A stretch of DNA of 64,000 nt, from contig NZ_FUXE01000007.1 of the NCBI RefSeq assembly GCF_900167105.1, positions 32,853 to 96,852 of the forward strand, given 5' to 3'. Origin of the DNA: Porphyromonas circumdentaria. GTDB taxonomy: Bacteria; Bacteroidota; Bacteroidia; Bacteroidales; Porphyromonadaceae. The position numbers and the translations under genes were made by a program. Below the pieces are notes generated by a model. The model did not search any database and was not told the origin of the DNA. It saw nothing but the letters and a program-made list of their open reading frames with translations. Positions 26,073-35,986 of this stretch are shown in pieces. Numbering within the stretch: the first letter of the stretch is position 1; every line of letters starts with the position of its first letter.

Positions 26073-26146
26073 AGTTTTCTGAATTTATAATAACCAACTC
26101 TCTTTACAGAGGCTTCGTCCTTTTTACAGTAGTAGGGAAGTTACGA

Positions 26147-27049
26147 CTACAGGGTAAGATCGCCAAACTCAAGCGGAGCATATACAAGAAGGTCTTGCTT
26201 GCGTATACCTATTTCTATCTTTTTGCCCATCTGTACCGACTCGCCATCTATCTGCGCAGCACCTGCCTCTTTGCGCTCTATGACAATATTGGAGCCTCGA
26301 TACGATTCGATACGGGCATTCTTATCTATTGTCTTTGTAAAGAGTTGCAGTGCTACTTGTGCCGCATGAATACCCTCCAAAGGACGGATAATCACCAAGT
26401 CCAGAAGTCCATCGGACGGGGAGGCATTGGGCGCAATATAAGCATTATTACCGTACTGCTCTATGTTGGCACAGGTTATCAAGAAGGCTTTCCCCCCGAT
26501 ATCATGGCCATCAATAGAGATTTTATACTCCTGAGGCTTGAAAGATATGTATTCATCTATGGCAGACTTTATATAGGTAAGGAAGCCACGCGTAGCGGCA
26601 TCGTCATATCGCTTCGTAATCTGTGCATCAAACCCCACGCCAAAAGTGCAGAAAAAGGGCAATCCATTGGCAAGTCCCATATCAATAGGAGCAACTTTTC
26701 CCTCCGTGATGATACGCACCGCCTCTGCATCGTTCTGCATAGGAATACCGAGAGCTCGCGCCAAACCATTACCGCTCCCTCTGGGTATGATACCCAACTT
26801 TACCTCGGTACCGCTGAGTGTACTGGCAATCTCATTGATGGTACCATCGCCCCCGACGGCGATAACCGAGTCTAAGCCATACTTCATGGCCTCTTTTATG
26901 ACCTTGGCAGCGTGCCCCTCGCCCTTGGTATATGTGAGAAATAGTTCCTCCTCTCTATCCTGATAAGCAGAGGCAAGCAGAGCAGGCACCTTGTGTTTCG
27001 ATGCAATACCCGATATCGGATTGATAATAGCTATAACCCTCTTTTTCAT
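26147..27049 (-). CDS. Diacylglycerol/lipid kinase family protein (YegS/DgkB type)
   Basis: 300 residues. The family motifs are clear: GGDGTINEIAS (nucleotide site), IPRGSGNGLARALGIP, and the C-terminal GGKAFLITCANIEQYG and DGLLDLVII segments. Phosphorylates a lipid alcohol (diacylglycerol, or perhaps a sphingoid base, given the SPT gene in this genome). The substrate cannot be decided from sequence. 21 bp separate it from the queF stop upstream, so both may be co-transcribed. Confidence 0.9.
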   Translation of the reverse strand: MKKRVIAIINPISGIASKHKVPALLASAYQDREEELFLTYTKGEGHAAKVIKEAMKYGLDSVIAVGGDGTINEIASTLSGTEVKLGIIPRGSGNGLARALGIPMQNDAEAVRIITEGKVAPIDMGLANGLPFFCTFGVGFDAQITKRYDDAATRGFLTYIKSAIDEYISFKPQEYKISIDGHDIGGKAFLITCANIEQYGNNAYIAPNASPSDGLLDLVIIRPLEGIHAAQVALQLFTKTIDKNARIESYRGSNIVIERKEAGAAQIDGESVQMGKKIEIGIRKQDLLVYAPLEFGDLTL

Positions 27050-27070
27050 GCCTCTTTATACATTCTTTTA

Positions 27071-27532
27071 TTAACCTCTATTGTGCTGCGCCAATCGCTC
27101 GGCGGCCAACGCTTCATAGCGTGTACCAGGACGGCCATAATTACAGTAGGGATGTATGCTGATGCCCCCACGTGGCAGAAAATCCCCCGTTACTTCTATA
27201 TACTTAGGGTTCATCAAGGCGATCAAATCATTCATTATGATATTGACACAATCTTCATGAAAAGCCCCATGCGAACGAAAACTAAAGAGGTAGAGCTTCA
27301 AACTTTTGCTCTCTACCATCTGTATATCGGGGATATAATCTATATAGAGTGTGGCAAAATCGGGCTGACTCGTTATGGGGCAGAGTGCTGTAAACTCGGG
27401 GCATACGAAACGTACCCAGTAGTCTCGTTCGGGGTGTTTATTCACAAAAGACTCCAAAACCTCTGGCGCATAGTCCTGTTTGTAGGTTGTTTTCCCTCCA
27501 AGGAGGGTCAATTCTTCACCTCTATCTTGCAT
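27071..27532 (-). CDS. queF: NADPH-dependent 7-cyano-7-deazaguanine reductase
   Basis: Reduces preQ0 to preQ1 in queuosine synthesis. 153 residues, the short unimodular type. The catalytic Cys is in [16 protein letters not shown] and the QueF signature is [20 protein letters not shown]. Confidence 0.96.
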   Translation of the reverse strand: MQDRGEELTLLGGKTTYKQDYAPEVLESFVNKHPERDYWVRFVCPEFTALCPITSQPDFATLYIDYIPDIQMVESKSLKLYLFSFRSHGAFHEDCVNIIMNDLIALMNPKYIEVTGDFLPRGGISIHPYCNYGRPGTRYEALAAERLAQHNRG

Positions 27533-27579
27533 AATTCTCTGTAGTGTTGGGCAAAGCCCTTATATGTTTAACTGAACTA

Positions 27580-27587
27580 CAAAAATA
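27580..27587 (-). promoter_or_regulatory. Candidate -7 element for queF
   Basis: Minus-strand TATTTTTG 48 bp before the queF start; no -33 at standard spacing. A small GGGC/GCCC hairpin lies between it and the start. Confidence 0.4.
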
Positions 27588-27757
27588 GTCATTCGAGGCC
27601 AATCCTTCATACTTTTTGCCCAAAGGTTCTGCACGAAAGCTCAAAGGTAGCCATCTAATCTCTGAACAAAGGCATTAATAAACAGTTACGAATCGACAGA
27701 AAAGCTATTTACTTCCACTCAAAACCTCATTAGGATCAGTGCAATTCTTTATTTGCA

Positions 27758-27834
27758 GATTGCGTATATATATTTTCAACTTGAATATATGTATATTAAG
27801 ATTGCATATATATATATTCAGATTGCATATAAAG
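27758..27834. repeat. 22-bp tandem repeat array B (AT-rich type)
   Basis: Four units of about 20-22 bp with alternating cores of gattgc-atatata and cttgaatatat. Closely similar to array A at 1448-1513. Non-coding, within a divergent promoter region. Confidence 0.7.
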
Positions 27835-28221
27835 AATTTCTCAGGCAGAAACAGCTTTTAGCTTAAGAGCTTTGGCACTTTTCCTCAATACCTCTCCTCT
27901 TTTTCCATCAAGGTGAGCAAGTTTCAGACAAAGAAGCAAAGTCGCTTGGCCATCACCCCCATTACGAAAGATAGAAAGAGGCTAAAAACTCCTCGATGTA
28001 AAAATAAGATCACACCATGAGTGCAATTTGGCTATGACAACAGGCACCCTCTACGACACACTAACCCCCAAAAAACAAAAGCCTACACGACGAAGAATGC
28101 CCCCTCTTTCCCTATGAAAAGAAGAGGTTAAGCAAAAGATTTCTTTTGAACAAGGTAGTCGATAGTTTGACCGATAACTACTACCTTTACAAAATGAATT
28201 ATAGTACACACTGTAAAATAA

Positions 28222-29571
28222 ATGGCAAAAGATCACTATAAACTTCCTGGTGCAAAACTATCCGCCGACGGATGCAAAGGGTGTGGCAAACGCCCCCTTA
28301 GTTCGTTCGACTGGATGGCAGACCTCTCGAAGGATGTACAGGATAACCGATATATAGAAGTCCAATTCAAAAATACCCGTAAGGTAGTCTTTACGAATCC
28401 TCTCAACTTAGAGCTACATAAAGACGACATCGTAGCGGTAGAGGGTTCTCCTGGTTTCGATGTAGGGAGCGTAACCCTAACGGGTACCCTTGCGGCACTC
28501 CGTTACAGGCGAATGAGCGAGAACGCACGCGAACAGGTGCGTCAGATATTCCGCCTTGCCACGCCCAACGATATAGAACGCTGGGAAGAAGCCAAGCAAA
28601 GGGAGCACACCACTATGATCAAAGCAAGGCAAATAGCCGAAGAGTTGGGGCTTGACATGAAGATTGGCGATGTAGAGTACCAAGGCGACGGCAGCAAAGC
28701 AATATTCTACTACATAGCCGACTCGCGAGTAGACTTTCGTAAACTAATACGTGTGCTGGCAGAAACTTTCCACGTGCGCATCGAGATGAAACAGATTGGA
28801 GCGCGCCAAGAGGCAGGTCGCATCGGCGGTATCGGCCCCTGCGGACGCCCCCTCTGCTGTGCGCAATGGATGACTACCTTTAAGAGTGTAAACACCACAG
28901 CCGCACGCTTTCAAGAATTAACCCTCAACCCCGAGAAACTTACAGGTCAGTGCGCCAAACTAAAGTGTTGTACCAACTTTGAGGTCAACACCTACCTTGA
29001 GGCGCAAAAGAAGATGCCTCCTAAGAATATCGTCCTCTCTACTCAGACGGAGAATTACAGATTTGTCAAGTGGGATCTGCTACGACTGGAACTGACCTAC
29101 GTACCCGAGGGGGGGAACCTATCCAATAGTGTAACCCTCTCCTTACGTCGGGTAAGAGAGATTATCGAAATGAACAAACGAGGAGAAAAACCCGAAGTAC
29201 TGCTCGAGGAGGTAACAGCACCTACAAATGTGGTTACAGATATACTGGAGGCGAACTCTATCACTCGCTTTGATGGCGACAAACGACGCTCTCGCAAGAA
29301 ACGTCTGAACAATAAACCGAGAGAGGGAGTGGCTCAAACAGCATCGGAAGCCCCCAAGGAGGTAGAAGAGAAAGCCTCTGCCGAGCCCTCCTCAAGCGAG
29401 GAAAGACCGCAACAAAGCCGAAGGCGGAATAATAGCCCCCGCAACGCACATCGCACGCACCACAAAGGCAGTAACACTGCCCCCAACGAGGGCAATCCTC
29501 AAGAGAAAGCTCCGCGCCATCAAGGGAGAAGAGGGGAAAAGAAGATTACAGAAAAGCCGAACGAACAGTAA
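28222..29571 (+). CDS. ricT: PSP1 domain protein (RicT/YaaT family)
   Basis: 449 residues. The PSP1 core (about 40-270) includes YIEVQFKNTRKVVFTNP, IKARQIAEELGLDMKIGDVEYQGDGSKAIFYY and a cysteine-rich end (GIGPCGRPLCCAQW and GQCAKLKCC), plus an N-terminal CKGCGKR. In Bacillus, RicT acts in RNA maturation with RicA and RicF, and the complex binds Fe-S clusters. Here the C-terminal 120 residues are a basic, low-complexity tail, common in Bacteroidetes members. Followed after 15 bp by gldH, a pairing usual in this group. In Bacteroidetes its role is inferred. Confidence 0.88.
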   Translation: MAKDHYKLPGAKLSADGCKGCGKRPLSSFDWMADLSKDVQDNRYIEVQFKNTRKVVFTNPLNLELHKDDIVAVEGSPGFDVGSVTLTGTLAALRYRRMSENAREQVRQIFRLATPNDIERWEEAKQREHTTMIKARQIAEELGLDMKIGDVEYQGDGSKAIFYYIADSRVDFRKLIRVLAETFHVRIEMKQIGARQEAGRIGGIGPCGRPLCCAQWMTTFKSVNTTAARFQELTLNPEKLTGQCAKLKCCTNFEVNTYLEAQKKMPPKNIVLSTQTENYRFVKWDLLRLELTYVPEGGNLSNSVTLSLRRVREIIEMNKRGEKPEVLLEEVTAPTNVVTDILEANSITRFDGDKRRSRKKRLNNKPREGVAQTASEAPKEVEEKASAEPSSSEERPQQSRRRNNSPRNAHRTHHKGSNTAPNEGNPQEKAPRHQGRRGEKKITEKPNEQ

Positions 29572-29586
29572 TAACGAACGACTCCC

Positions 29587-30117
29587 GTGAAGGAAAAAAG
29601 TGCCCCTCTTGTAAGCTTGTTAGGGTTTGCTCTACTACTGCTGCTAACGCATTGCAGACCTTCACAGGAGCTCTCGGTAACTTACTGCTCTCTGCCAACC
29701 TCGGGATGGGAAAAAGACACCCCTATTGAGATTCCTCTTCTTATCACAGAGGCGCATCGTCCTTACCGCATACATCTCTTGGTGCGACACAACAATGAGT
29801 ACGATTATAACAATATCGTGTTGCAGAGCACTATTGCCAATCAATGGGGCTATAGTCGTACCGATACGCTCTCTATCCCCCTTGCCGTTGAGTCGGGCAA
29901 GTGGTCGGGGCGAGGCGTAGCATTACGAGAGAATACATTCATTTACCTTCCCAAAATATCTTTTCCTACCAGCGGTATCTATAAGGTATCGCTCTCTCCT
30001 GTTACACCCCTTCCAGTGCTGAGAGGAATTGAAAATATCGGGATTGTATGTGAGCCCTACGAACGGCAAGGGAACTTTCTACAAAAAAACATCATAATAA
30101 GGGAGAGTTTGGCATAA
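29587..30117 (+). CDS. gldH: Gliding motility/T9SS lipoprotein GldH
   Basis: 176 residues from a GTG start; no ATG fits before the signal peptide. Lipoprotein signal LLLLTHCRPSQEL (Cys near 22). The core matches the GldH family (PIEIPLLITEAHRPYRIHLLVRHNNEYDY; NTFIYLPKISFP). GldH is needed for gliding in Flavobacterium and is retained in non-gliding Porphyromonas alongside the type IX apparatus. 15 bp after ricT. Confidence 0.88.
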   Translation: MKEKSAPLVSLLGFALLLLLTHCRPSQELSVTYCSLPTSGWEKDTPIEIPLLITEAHRPYRIHLLVRHNNEYDYNNIVLQSTIANQWGYSRTDTLSIPLAVESGKWSGRGVALRENTFIYLPKISFPTSGIYKVSLSPVTPLPVLRGIENIGIVCEPYERQGNFLQKNIIIRESLA

Positions 30118-30136
30118 ACCCAATAGAAAATTGTTC

Positions 30137-30144
30137 TATTTTTG
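30137..30144 (+). promoter_or_regulatory. Candidate -7 element for the RND operon
   Basis: TATTTTTG, 162 bp before the tolC-like start. An 8-bp inverted repeat (TTTTGTCC 30192-30199 and GGACAAAA 30229-30236) lies in the leader and might be an operator. Both are weak calls. Confidence 0.35.
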
Positions 30145-30305
30145 CCCTTAAAACAAAAGAAAAAAAACGATAACGTATTAAACTCTCCTCGTTTTGTCCA
30201 TCTAAAGAAAAATAAGAAAGCCTATTTGGGACAAAAGAAATAAAGGATAGAAACAAGAAAACTTACCCTCCGAGACACACAACAAGGGAAATAACGCAAG
30301 AATAT

Positions 30306-31724
30306 ATGACAAAGGATAGACTATTCCTTCTCTTAGGACTTACACTAACGCTTTTGGGCTTCTCTACCACCCTGAGTTTAGCCCAAGAAAACAGCAATTT
30401 GGCAACAAACACCACGAATTCTCCTCCTCACCGTCGAGAAATTTCTTTAGAAGAGGCCATCTCGATAGCTCTTTCCGAGAGCAGCTCGGTACAGGTAGGG
30501 GAACTTATGATTCAAAAACAAAAATACTCCTATCGTGAAGCCTTGGCACAGCTTTTCCCCAGCGTAAACCTCTCGGGAAATTATAGTTACACTATAAAGA
30601 AGCAGGTTATGTATCTCGATGGCTTCCCTGGTGCCAGTAGCATGCCCGAGGAGATGCTGTCCCGAGGTATAGAGATAGGACGTACCAATAATATACAAGG
30701 AGGGATAAACATTGCCCTCCCTCTGGTTAATGCACAGTTGTGGAAAAGTATTGCAATTAGTAAGGAGAACCTTGCGCTCGCAATGGAGCAATCCAATACG
30801 GCAAAAATCAACAAAGTTGCCGAAGTACGCAAAGCCTTTCTACAAACGCTATTAGCTCGAGATGCCTATGAAGTTTTGGAGGCCAGCTACCGAAATGCAC
30901 AGAACAACTTCCGACTTGTCGAAAACAACTATAAGCAGGGGTTAGTAGCTCAATACGACCTTTTGCGCAGTGAGGTGCAGGTAAAAAACCTCGAACCCAA
31001 CTTGCGACAAGCTCAAGATGCCGCCAATACAGCCAACAACGCACTACTCGTTTTGATGGGATTGCCCCCCCAAGCGCAAATCTATCCCAAAGGAACCCTC
31101 AAAGATTATGCCCCCGAAATCATCGATCGTTACATATCTGCCGAGCATAGTTCCCTCAACAACAACCCCACCCTGCGAGAGTTGGCACATCAACAAAAGA
31201 TACTACAGTCCTCTTTAGAGCTCTCAAAGGCTTCATTCCTACCCACTCTCTCGGTATCGGGCATGTACAATTTCTCCTTCTCGAGTAATAAACTGGACTT
31301 GGATAATAAGCGTCTCTGGACACCCTTCTCGTCTATCAACTTCAGTCTCTCTGTGCCAGTTTTCTCTGGGGGGAAACGTTACTACAACGTACAGCAGCAA
31401 AAAGTAGCGCAACTACAGTTTGAACTCAACAGGAGAGATGTCGAACGCCAACTTACCATAGCTCAAAAGGATGCTTTGGACAAAGTGCGTAGAGCCGTAC
31501 AAACCTATACCGTAAGCCAAGAGGCGATAAAACTTGCCGAGCAGGGGTATAAGATAGCCAACAAACGTTTCGAGACGGGCGAGGCTACCCTGCTGGAGGT
31601 AAACGATGCAAATATAGCCCTACTTCAGGCACGTCTCAACTATCATCAGTCTCTCTTTGACTTCATGGTAGCGCAAGCAGAACTTGAAAAACTCGAGGGT
31701 AAAGGATGGCCCGAGAAAAAATAA
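30306..31724 (+). CDS. TolC-family outer membrane efflux protein
   Basis: 472 residues with signal peptide (1-26, SLAQ). Two OEP repeats of helical hairpins: EISLEEAISIALSESSSV starts the first, and NPTLRELAHQQKILQSSLELSKASFLPTLSVSG the second; the periplasmic-end motif FETGEATLLEVNDANIALLQARLNY is typical. Forms the exit duct of the RND pump encoded by the next two genes (gaps 49 and 31 bp). Confidence 0.94.
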   Translation: MTKDRLFLLLGLTLTLLGFSTTLSLAQENSNLATNTTNSPPHRREISLEEAISIALSESSSVQVGELMIQKQKYSYREALAQLFPSVNLSGNYSYTIKKQVMYLDGFPGASSMPEEMLSRGIEIGRTNNIQGGINIALPLVNAQLWKSIAISKENLALAMEQSNTAKINKVAEVRKAFLQTLLARDAYEVLEASYRNAQNNFRLVENNYKQGLVAQYDLLRSEVQVKNLEPNLRQAQDAANTANNALLVLMGLPPQAQIYPKGTLKDYAPEIIDRYISAEHSSLNNNPTLRELAHQQKILQSSLELSKASFLPTLSVSGMYNFSFSSNKLDLDNKRLWTPFSSINFSLSVPVFSGGKRYYNVQQQKVAQLQFELNRRDVERQLTIAQKDALDKVRRAVQTYTVSQEAIKLAEQGYKIANKRFETGEATLLEVNDANIALLQARLNYHQSLFDFMVAQAELEKLEGKGWPEKK

Positions 31725-31773
31725 ATCATAACGGAATAGCAAGAATATCATAATTAGAAAAACGAACTGCACT

Positions 31774-32814
31774 ATGACTCGATCAATCATAAACAAGCTC
31801 CTTCTCTCTATAGGCTCTTTAGGAGTTACCCTATCTCTCTTTTCCTGTGGTAGCACGACCGCCAAAGAAGAACAAGTAGCAGAAGATACCACTCGCGTAG
31901 TGGTAGAAACCTCAGTGGTTGCGTACAACATAATCCGACAAACGGAGCTTTTCTCGGCAACCATAGAGGCAAAGACCAAAAACAACATTGCTCCGCAAAT
32001 GGCAGGGCGCATCAAAAGTATCCGTACCGAGGTAGGAGCTTTCGTTAGCAAGGGGCAGATTTTGGCAGAAATGGACAATAGTCAGCTCAATCAAGTGCAA
32101 GTACAAGTGGCTGACGCTCGCCTTGCTTTCCAGCGTACCGACGAACTCTACAAGATAGGAGGTGTATCGCAAGCGCAGTGGGAGGCTCGTCGTAGCGCGC
32201 TTACCATAGCAGAGACCAACTTCAAAAACGTTCAGGAAAACACTTTCCTTCGCAGTCCTATAAGTGGTATCGTAACAGCTCGTAACTACGATAGTGGCGA
32301 TATGTGCAGTCCAACGGCACCTATATTTACAATTCAGGAGATTAACCCTGTTAAGCTCCGCTTCAATGTATCGGAGCGTTTATATAGCAAGGTAACTAAA
32401 GGAATGCCTGCTACCCTCACGGTAGATGCTTTGGGCAATGAGGAGTTTCAAGGTAAAGTTTCTCTCATCTACCCAACTATAAACCCAACGACCCACACCT
32501 TCCCCGTAGAGATCGAAGTAAACAACAGCAAGAGTGTGCTCCGTCCTGGTATGTTTGCTCGTGCAACTCTGGACTTTGGAGAAGAGAAGAAATTACTTGT
32601 ATCAGACCGCGCCGTAGTCAAGCAGGGCGGTAGCGGCGACTACTATGCCTTTACCCTCGAGGGAGATAAGGCGGTGCGTGCGGAACTGAAAATTGGAGCA
32701 AGACACGATGGCTTCATCGAAGTTATCGAAGGCTTGAAAGAGGGCGATGTAGTCATTACTGAGGGATCTCAAACCCTTCGCGATGGTGTACACGTTAGAG
32801 TAGTCAACAAATAA
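31774..32814 (+). CDS. RND efflux periplasmic adaptor (membrane fusion protein)
   Basis: 346 residues. Lipoprotein signal (LSLFSCGSTT, Cys near 26), barrel-sandwich half motif IAPQMAGRIKSIRTEVGAFVSKGQILAEMD, a short helical hairpin, the second half TFLRSPISGIVTARNYDSGD, then beta-barrel and membrane-proximal domains. Links the RND permease to the TolC-like protein. Confidence 0.94.
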   Translation: MTRSIINKLLLSIGSLGVTLSLFSCGSTTAKEEQVAEDTTRVVVETSVVAYNIIRQTELFSATIEAKTKNNIAPQMAGRIKSIRTEVGAFVSKGQILAEMDNSQLNQVQVQVADARLAFQRTDELYKIGGVSQAQWEARRSALTIAETNFKNVQENTFLRSPISGIVTARNYDSGDMCSPTAPIFTIQEINPVKLRFNVSERLYSKVTKGMPATLTVDALGNEEFQGKVSLIYPTINPTTHTFPVEIEVNNSKSVLRPGMFARATLDFGEEKKLLVSDRAVVKQGGSGDYYAFTLEGDKAVRAELKIGARHDGFIEVIEGLKEGDVVITEGSQTLRDGVHVRVVNK

Positions 32815-32845
32815 TCACGGCAAAAGCCTCAACCAATCTACCATT

Positions 32846-35800
32846 ATGAGTATATACAGTGCAGCCGTCAAAAAGCCCATCACGACGATACTTATATTCG
32901 TTGCGGTGGTGATATTAGGGCTTTTCTCTCTTCAAAAGCTACCTATAGACCTTTACCCCGATATTGAGTTTGGGCGTATCATCGTATTTACCTCCTATCC
33001 AGGTGCTGGTCCCATGGACGTAGAAGCAAACGTAACCAGCCCCCTCGAGAATGTCTTGAACGGGATTGCCAATCAAAAGCATATCACGAGTGAGAGTAGA
33101 GAGAACGTTTCCATCGTAACCATCGAATTCAACGAAGGTACCGATATGGACGTGGCAACGAACGACGTACGCGATAAATTGGGACTCCTTACCGAGTCAC
33201 TCCCCGATGGGGTGCGAGACCCTATGCTCTTTAAGTTCAGTGCCGATGATATTCCTATCCAAATCCTCGTAGCTACGGCAGAGGAGAGTACCACGGGGCT
33301 GGACAAGATACTTGAGGAAAAAGTAGTCAACCCCCTCGGGCGCATCGACGGTATCGGTAGTGTCTCTGCATCGGGTACTATAAAAAGGCAGATACAAATA
33401 TATTGCGATCCCACTGCTCTTGAGGCCTATGGTTTATCCATACCGCAGATAGGCTCGATTATCCGTGCAGAAAATAGCAACATCCCTGCTGGGCAAATAA
33501 CCATCGGCAATCAAACGAACTCTATCCGCGTACAGGGCGAATTTTCAGATCCTTCCGAGCTGGGCGACATTGTTGTAGCAAGCCGTGGAGGACAGAATAT
33601 ATACCTCCGAGACGTGGCTCGAGTAGAAGATACCATTGCCGAACAGATGCAGGAGGCTTATAACAACGGCAACCGTAGTGCCCTTATTATTATAAACAAG
33701 CAGAGTGGAGCCAACTCTGTAACTATATCTAATAAGATAACGGAACTTCTCCCCAAACTGGAGAGTACTCTACCCAGTGACGTAAAAATATCTTCTGTGA
33801 TGAATACCTCTAATTATATAGAGGATACCATCTCCAGTCTTACGAATACGATATTCATCACCTTTATAGTAGTCATCTTCGTGGTATTACTATTCTTAGG
33901 ACGCTGGAGAGCAACATTCATCATCGTACTTACCATTCCTATCTCTTTGATAGGCTCTTTCATCTACTTGATGCTAACGGGCAATACGCTTAACATTATT
34001 TCTATGAGCTCTTTGTCCATAGCTATCGGTATGGTTGTAGACGATGCCATCGTTGTTTTGGAGAATATTACCACACATATTGAGCGAGGGAGTTACCCCA
34101 AACAAGCAGCCATACACGCTACAAATGAGGTCGCCATCTCGGTTATCGCCTCTACACTCACAATGCTTGCCGTATTCCTCCCACTCACAATGCTTGGAGG
34201 GATGACGGGTATCATGTTCCAGCAATTGGGGTGGATTGTGAGTATCATCATGATTGTATCTACCATTGGGGCTCTTACGCTTACCCCTTCGCTCTGCGCA
34301 CATATATTGCGTCGCAAGCAAAAAAAGACCTCTCAAGAGCTCAACAAAGTACAGCGATGGATAGAGGCTACTCTCACATGGGTAGAAAATATCTATGCCC
34401 GCTCTCTTAGATGGGCTTTAGGCCACCGCACCTTTACCATTCTTTTGGCAATACTCATATTCGGGGGCTCTATTATCTTGGGGTCTACAGTCAAAACAGA
34501 GTTCATGCCCCAGAACGACAACGCTTCTATGACCGCACGTATAGACCTGCCCTTAGGAACGAGTCTCGATATGGCGAGAGAGAAAGGACTTATGATCTCT
34601 AAAATGTGGCAAGAAAAGTATCCCGAGATGGTAAACTGTAATCTCACCGTAGGTACAGCAGATGCGGGTAATGCTTTTGCAACCCTCTCGGGGAGTGGTA
34701 ATAACGTACTGCGCTACAATATCGGATTTGTCAATGCATCAGAGCGCGATAAAAGCATTTATGCCATAGCCGATTTGATGCGAGAAGATCTCGCCAACAT
34801 TCCAGGCATCAATACCTATGTCGTTACTCCAGGGGGGCAGCAGGTAGGAGGACAGACCGCCGTAGCCGTTGAGATATATGGATACGACTTTGAAAAAACA
34901 AATCAGACGGCCAATTTGATACAGGAAGAGCTTAAAAAGCGTCCTTCCTGCTCGGAAGTTAACAACGACCGAAGTAGAAATATGCCCGAGTATCGAATGG
35001 ATTTCGACCGCAAGAAATTGGCCGAACATGGGCTTAATATCTCCACTGCAGCGTTAATTCTCAACAATAGCGTCATGGGTAACCTTGCCTCTCACTATAG
35101 GGAAGATGGTAAGGAGTACGAGATACGTGTTCGTTTGGCACCTGAGTATCGACGCTCTTTGGAGGATATGAACAACATTTTAGTACATACTCCAACGGGA
35201 GCTGCTGTGCGCTTGGGAGACTTAGGTACGATAAATGAGTATTTTACTCCGCCATCTATCAAACGAAAAGATAGAGAGCGTGTGGTAACGCTCGCAATGG
35301 TTGCAGCCGAGGGAGTGCCTCTCTCAGACTTGGTAAAAGATGCCAATGCAGTTCTCAAAAATACCGAACTGCCAGCAGGGGTAACCTATAAAATATCGGG
35401 AAGCTATGAACAGCAACAGGAGGCTTTTGGGGACTTGAGTGTACTCCTTATACTAATTATGATTTTGGTCTACATTGTAATGGCAGCCCAGTTTGAAAGT
35501 ATGTTCGACCCCTTTGTGATTATGTTCTCTGTACCATTTGCGTTTACTGGGGTTATCATAGGGTTGGCACTCACACGTGTACCGCTTAGTATCATTGCCT
35601 TTATCGGTGCGATCATGTTGGTGGGTATTGTAGTGAAAAATGGTATTGTACTTATCGACTATGCCCGCTTGGGCAGAGAGCGAGGGCTGAGCGTTCGTAG
35701 AGCCATACTGCACTCGGGTAAGTCTCGCTTACGTCCAGTGCTTATGACTACCCTTACTACTGTCTTGGGGATGGTACCCATGGCTGTTGGTATCGGAGAG

Positions 35801-35956
35801 GGTAGCGAAACGTGGCAACCCATGGGTGTAACCGTGGCTTTCGGTCTCTCCATATCTACATTTGTTACTTTGATTTTGATTCCTACCATTTACGCTTCTC
35901 TTTTGGGCAGACGGGTCAAACGAAACAGAAAGGCTCTCCAAAGACGTAGAAATTAA
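32846..35956 (+). CDS. RND efflux permease (AcrB/MexB superfamily)
   Basis: 1036 residues, full length. Twelve membrane segments are predicted by eye: TM1 near 12-30, then TM2-6 around 335-480, TM7 near 525-545, TM8-12 around 850-1015. The proton-relay motif GMVVDDAIVVLENI in TM4 is intact. The two large periplasmic loops are present. The subfamily resembles HAE-type multidrug pumps of Bacteroidetes; the substrate cannot be inferred. Confidence 0.95.
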   Translation: MSIYSAAVKKPITTILIFVAVVILGLFSLQKLPIDLYPDIEFGRIIVFTSYPGAGPMDVEANVTSPLENVLNGIANQKHITSESRENVSIVTIEFNEGTDMDVATNDVRDKLGLLTESLPDGVRDPMLFKFSADDIPIQILVATAEESTTGLDKILEEKVVNPLGRIDGIGSVSASGTIKRQIQIYCDPTALEAYGLSIPQIGSIIRAENSNIPAGQITIGNQTNSIRVQGEFSDPSELGDIVVASRGGQNIYLRDVARVEDTIAEQMQEAYNNGNRSALIIINKQSGANSVTISNKITELLPKLESTLPSDVKISSVMNTSNYIEDTISSLTNTIFITFIVVIFVVLLFLGRWRATFIIVLTIPISLIGSFIYLMLTGNTLNIISMSSLSIAIGMVVDDAIVVLENITTHIERGSYPKQAAIHATNEVAISVIASTLTMLAVFLPLTMLGGMTGIMFQQLGWIVSIIMIVSTIGALTLTPSLCAHILRRKQKKTSQELNKVQRWIEATLTWVENIYARSLRWALGHRTFTILLAILIFGGSIILGSTVKTEFMPQNDNASMTARIDLPLGTSLDMAREKGLMISKMWQEKYPEMVNCNLTVGTADAGNAFATLSGSGNNVLRYNIGFVNASERDKSIYAIADLMREDLANIPGINTYVVTPGGQQVGGQTAVAVEIYGYDFEKTNQTANLIQEELKKRPSCSEVNNDRSRNMPEYRMDFDRKKLAEHGLNISTAALILNNSVMGNLASHYREDGKEYEIRVRLAPEYRRSLEDMNNILVHTPTGAAVRLGDLGTINEYFTPPSIKRKDRERVVTLAMVAAEGVPLSDLVKDANAVLKNTELPAGVTYKISGSYEQQQEAFGDLSVLLILIMILVYIVMAAQFESMFDPFVIMFSVPFAFTGVIIGLALTRVPLSIIAFIGAIMLVGIVVKNGIVLIDYARLGRERGLSVRRAILHSGKSRLRPVLMTTLTTVLGMVPMAVGIGEGSETWQPMGVTVAFGLSISTFVTLILIPTIYASLLGRRVKRNRKALQRRRN

Positions 35957-35986
35957 GGAGTGTAAAACCCTCTAATAAGTATAATT

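Larger units (their letters stand above)
27533..28221. other. Divergent intergenic region queF / ricT
   Basis: 689 bp without a credible gene. It holds the queF -7 candidate and the AT-rich 22-bp repeat array at 27758-27834. No riboswitch was recognised. Confidence 0.6.

Noticed and set aside
26195..26875. Plus-strand frame of 226 codons
   Set aside because: Antisense to the lipid kinase gene with clear GGDGT and GSGNGLA motifs.
27533..27580. preQ1 riboswitch upstream of queF
   Set aside because: Only a small GGGC/GCCC hairpin is present; the H-type pseudoknot and conserved A-rich tail were not found.
30192..30236. TTTTGTCC/GGACAAAA inverted repeat as an operator of the RND operon
   Set aside because: Only 8-bp arms with a 29-bp gap in A-rich sequence; too weak to call separately.
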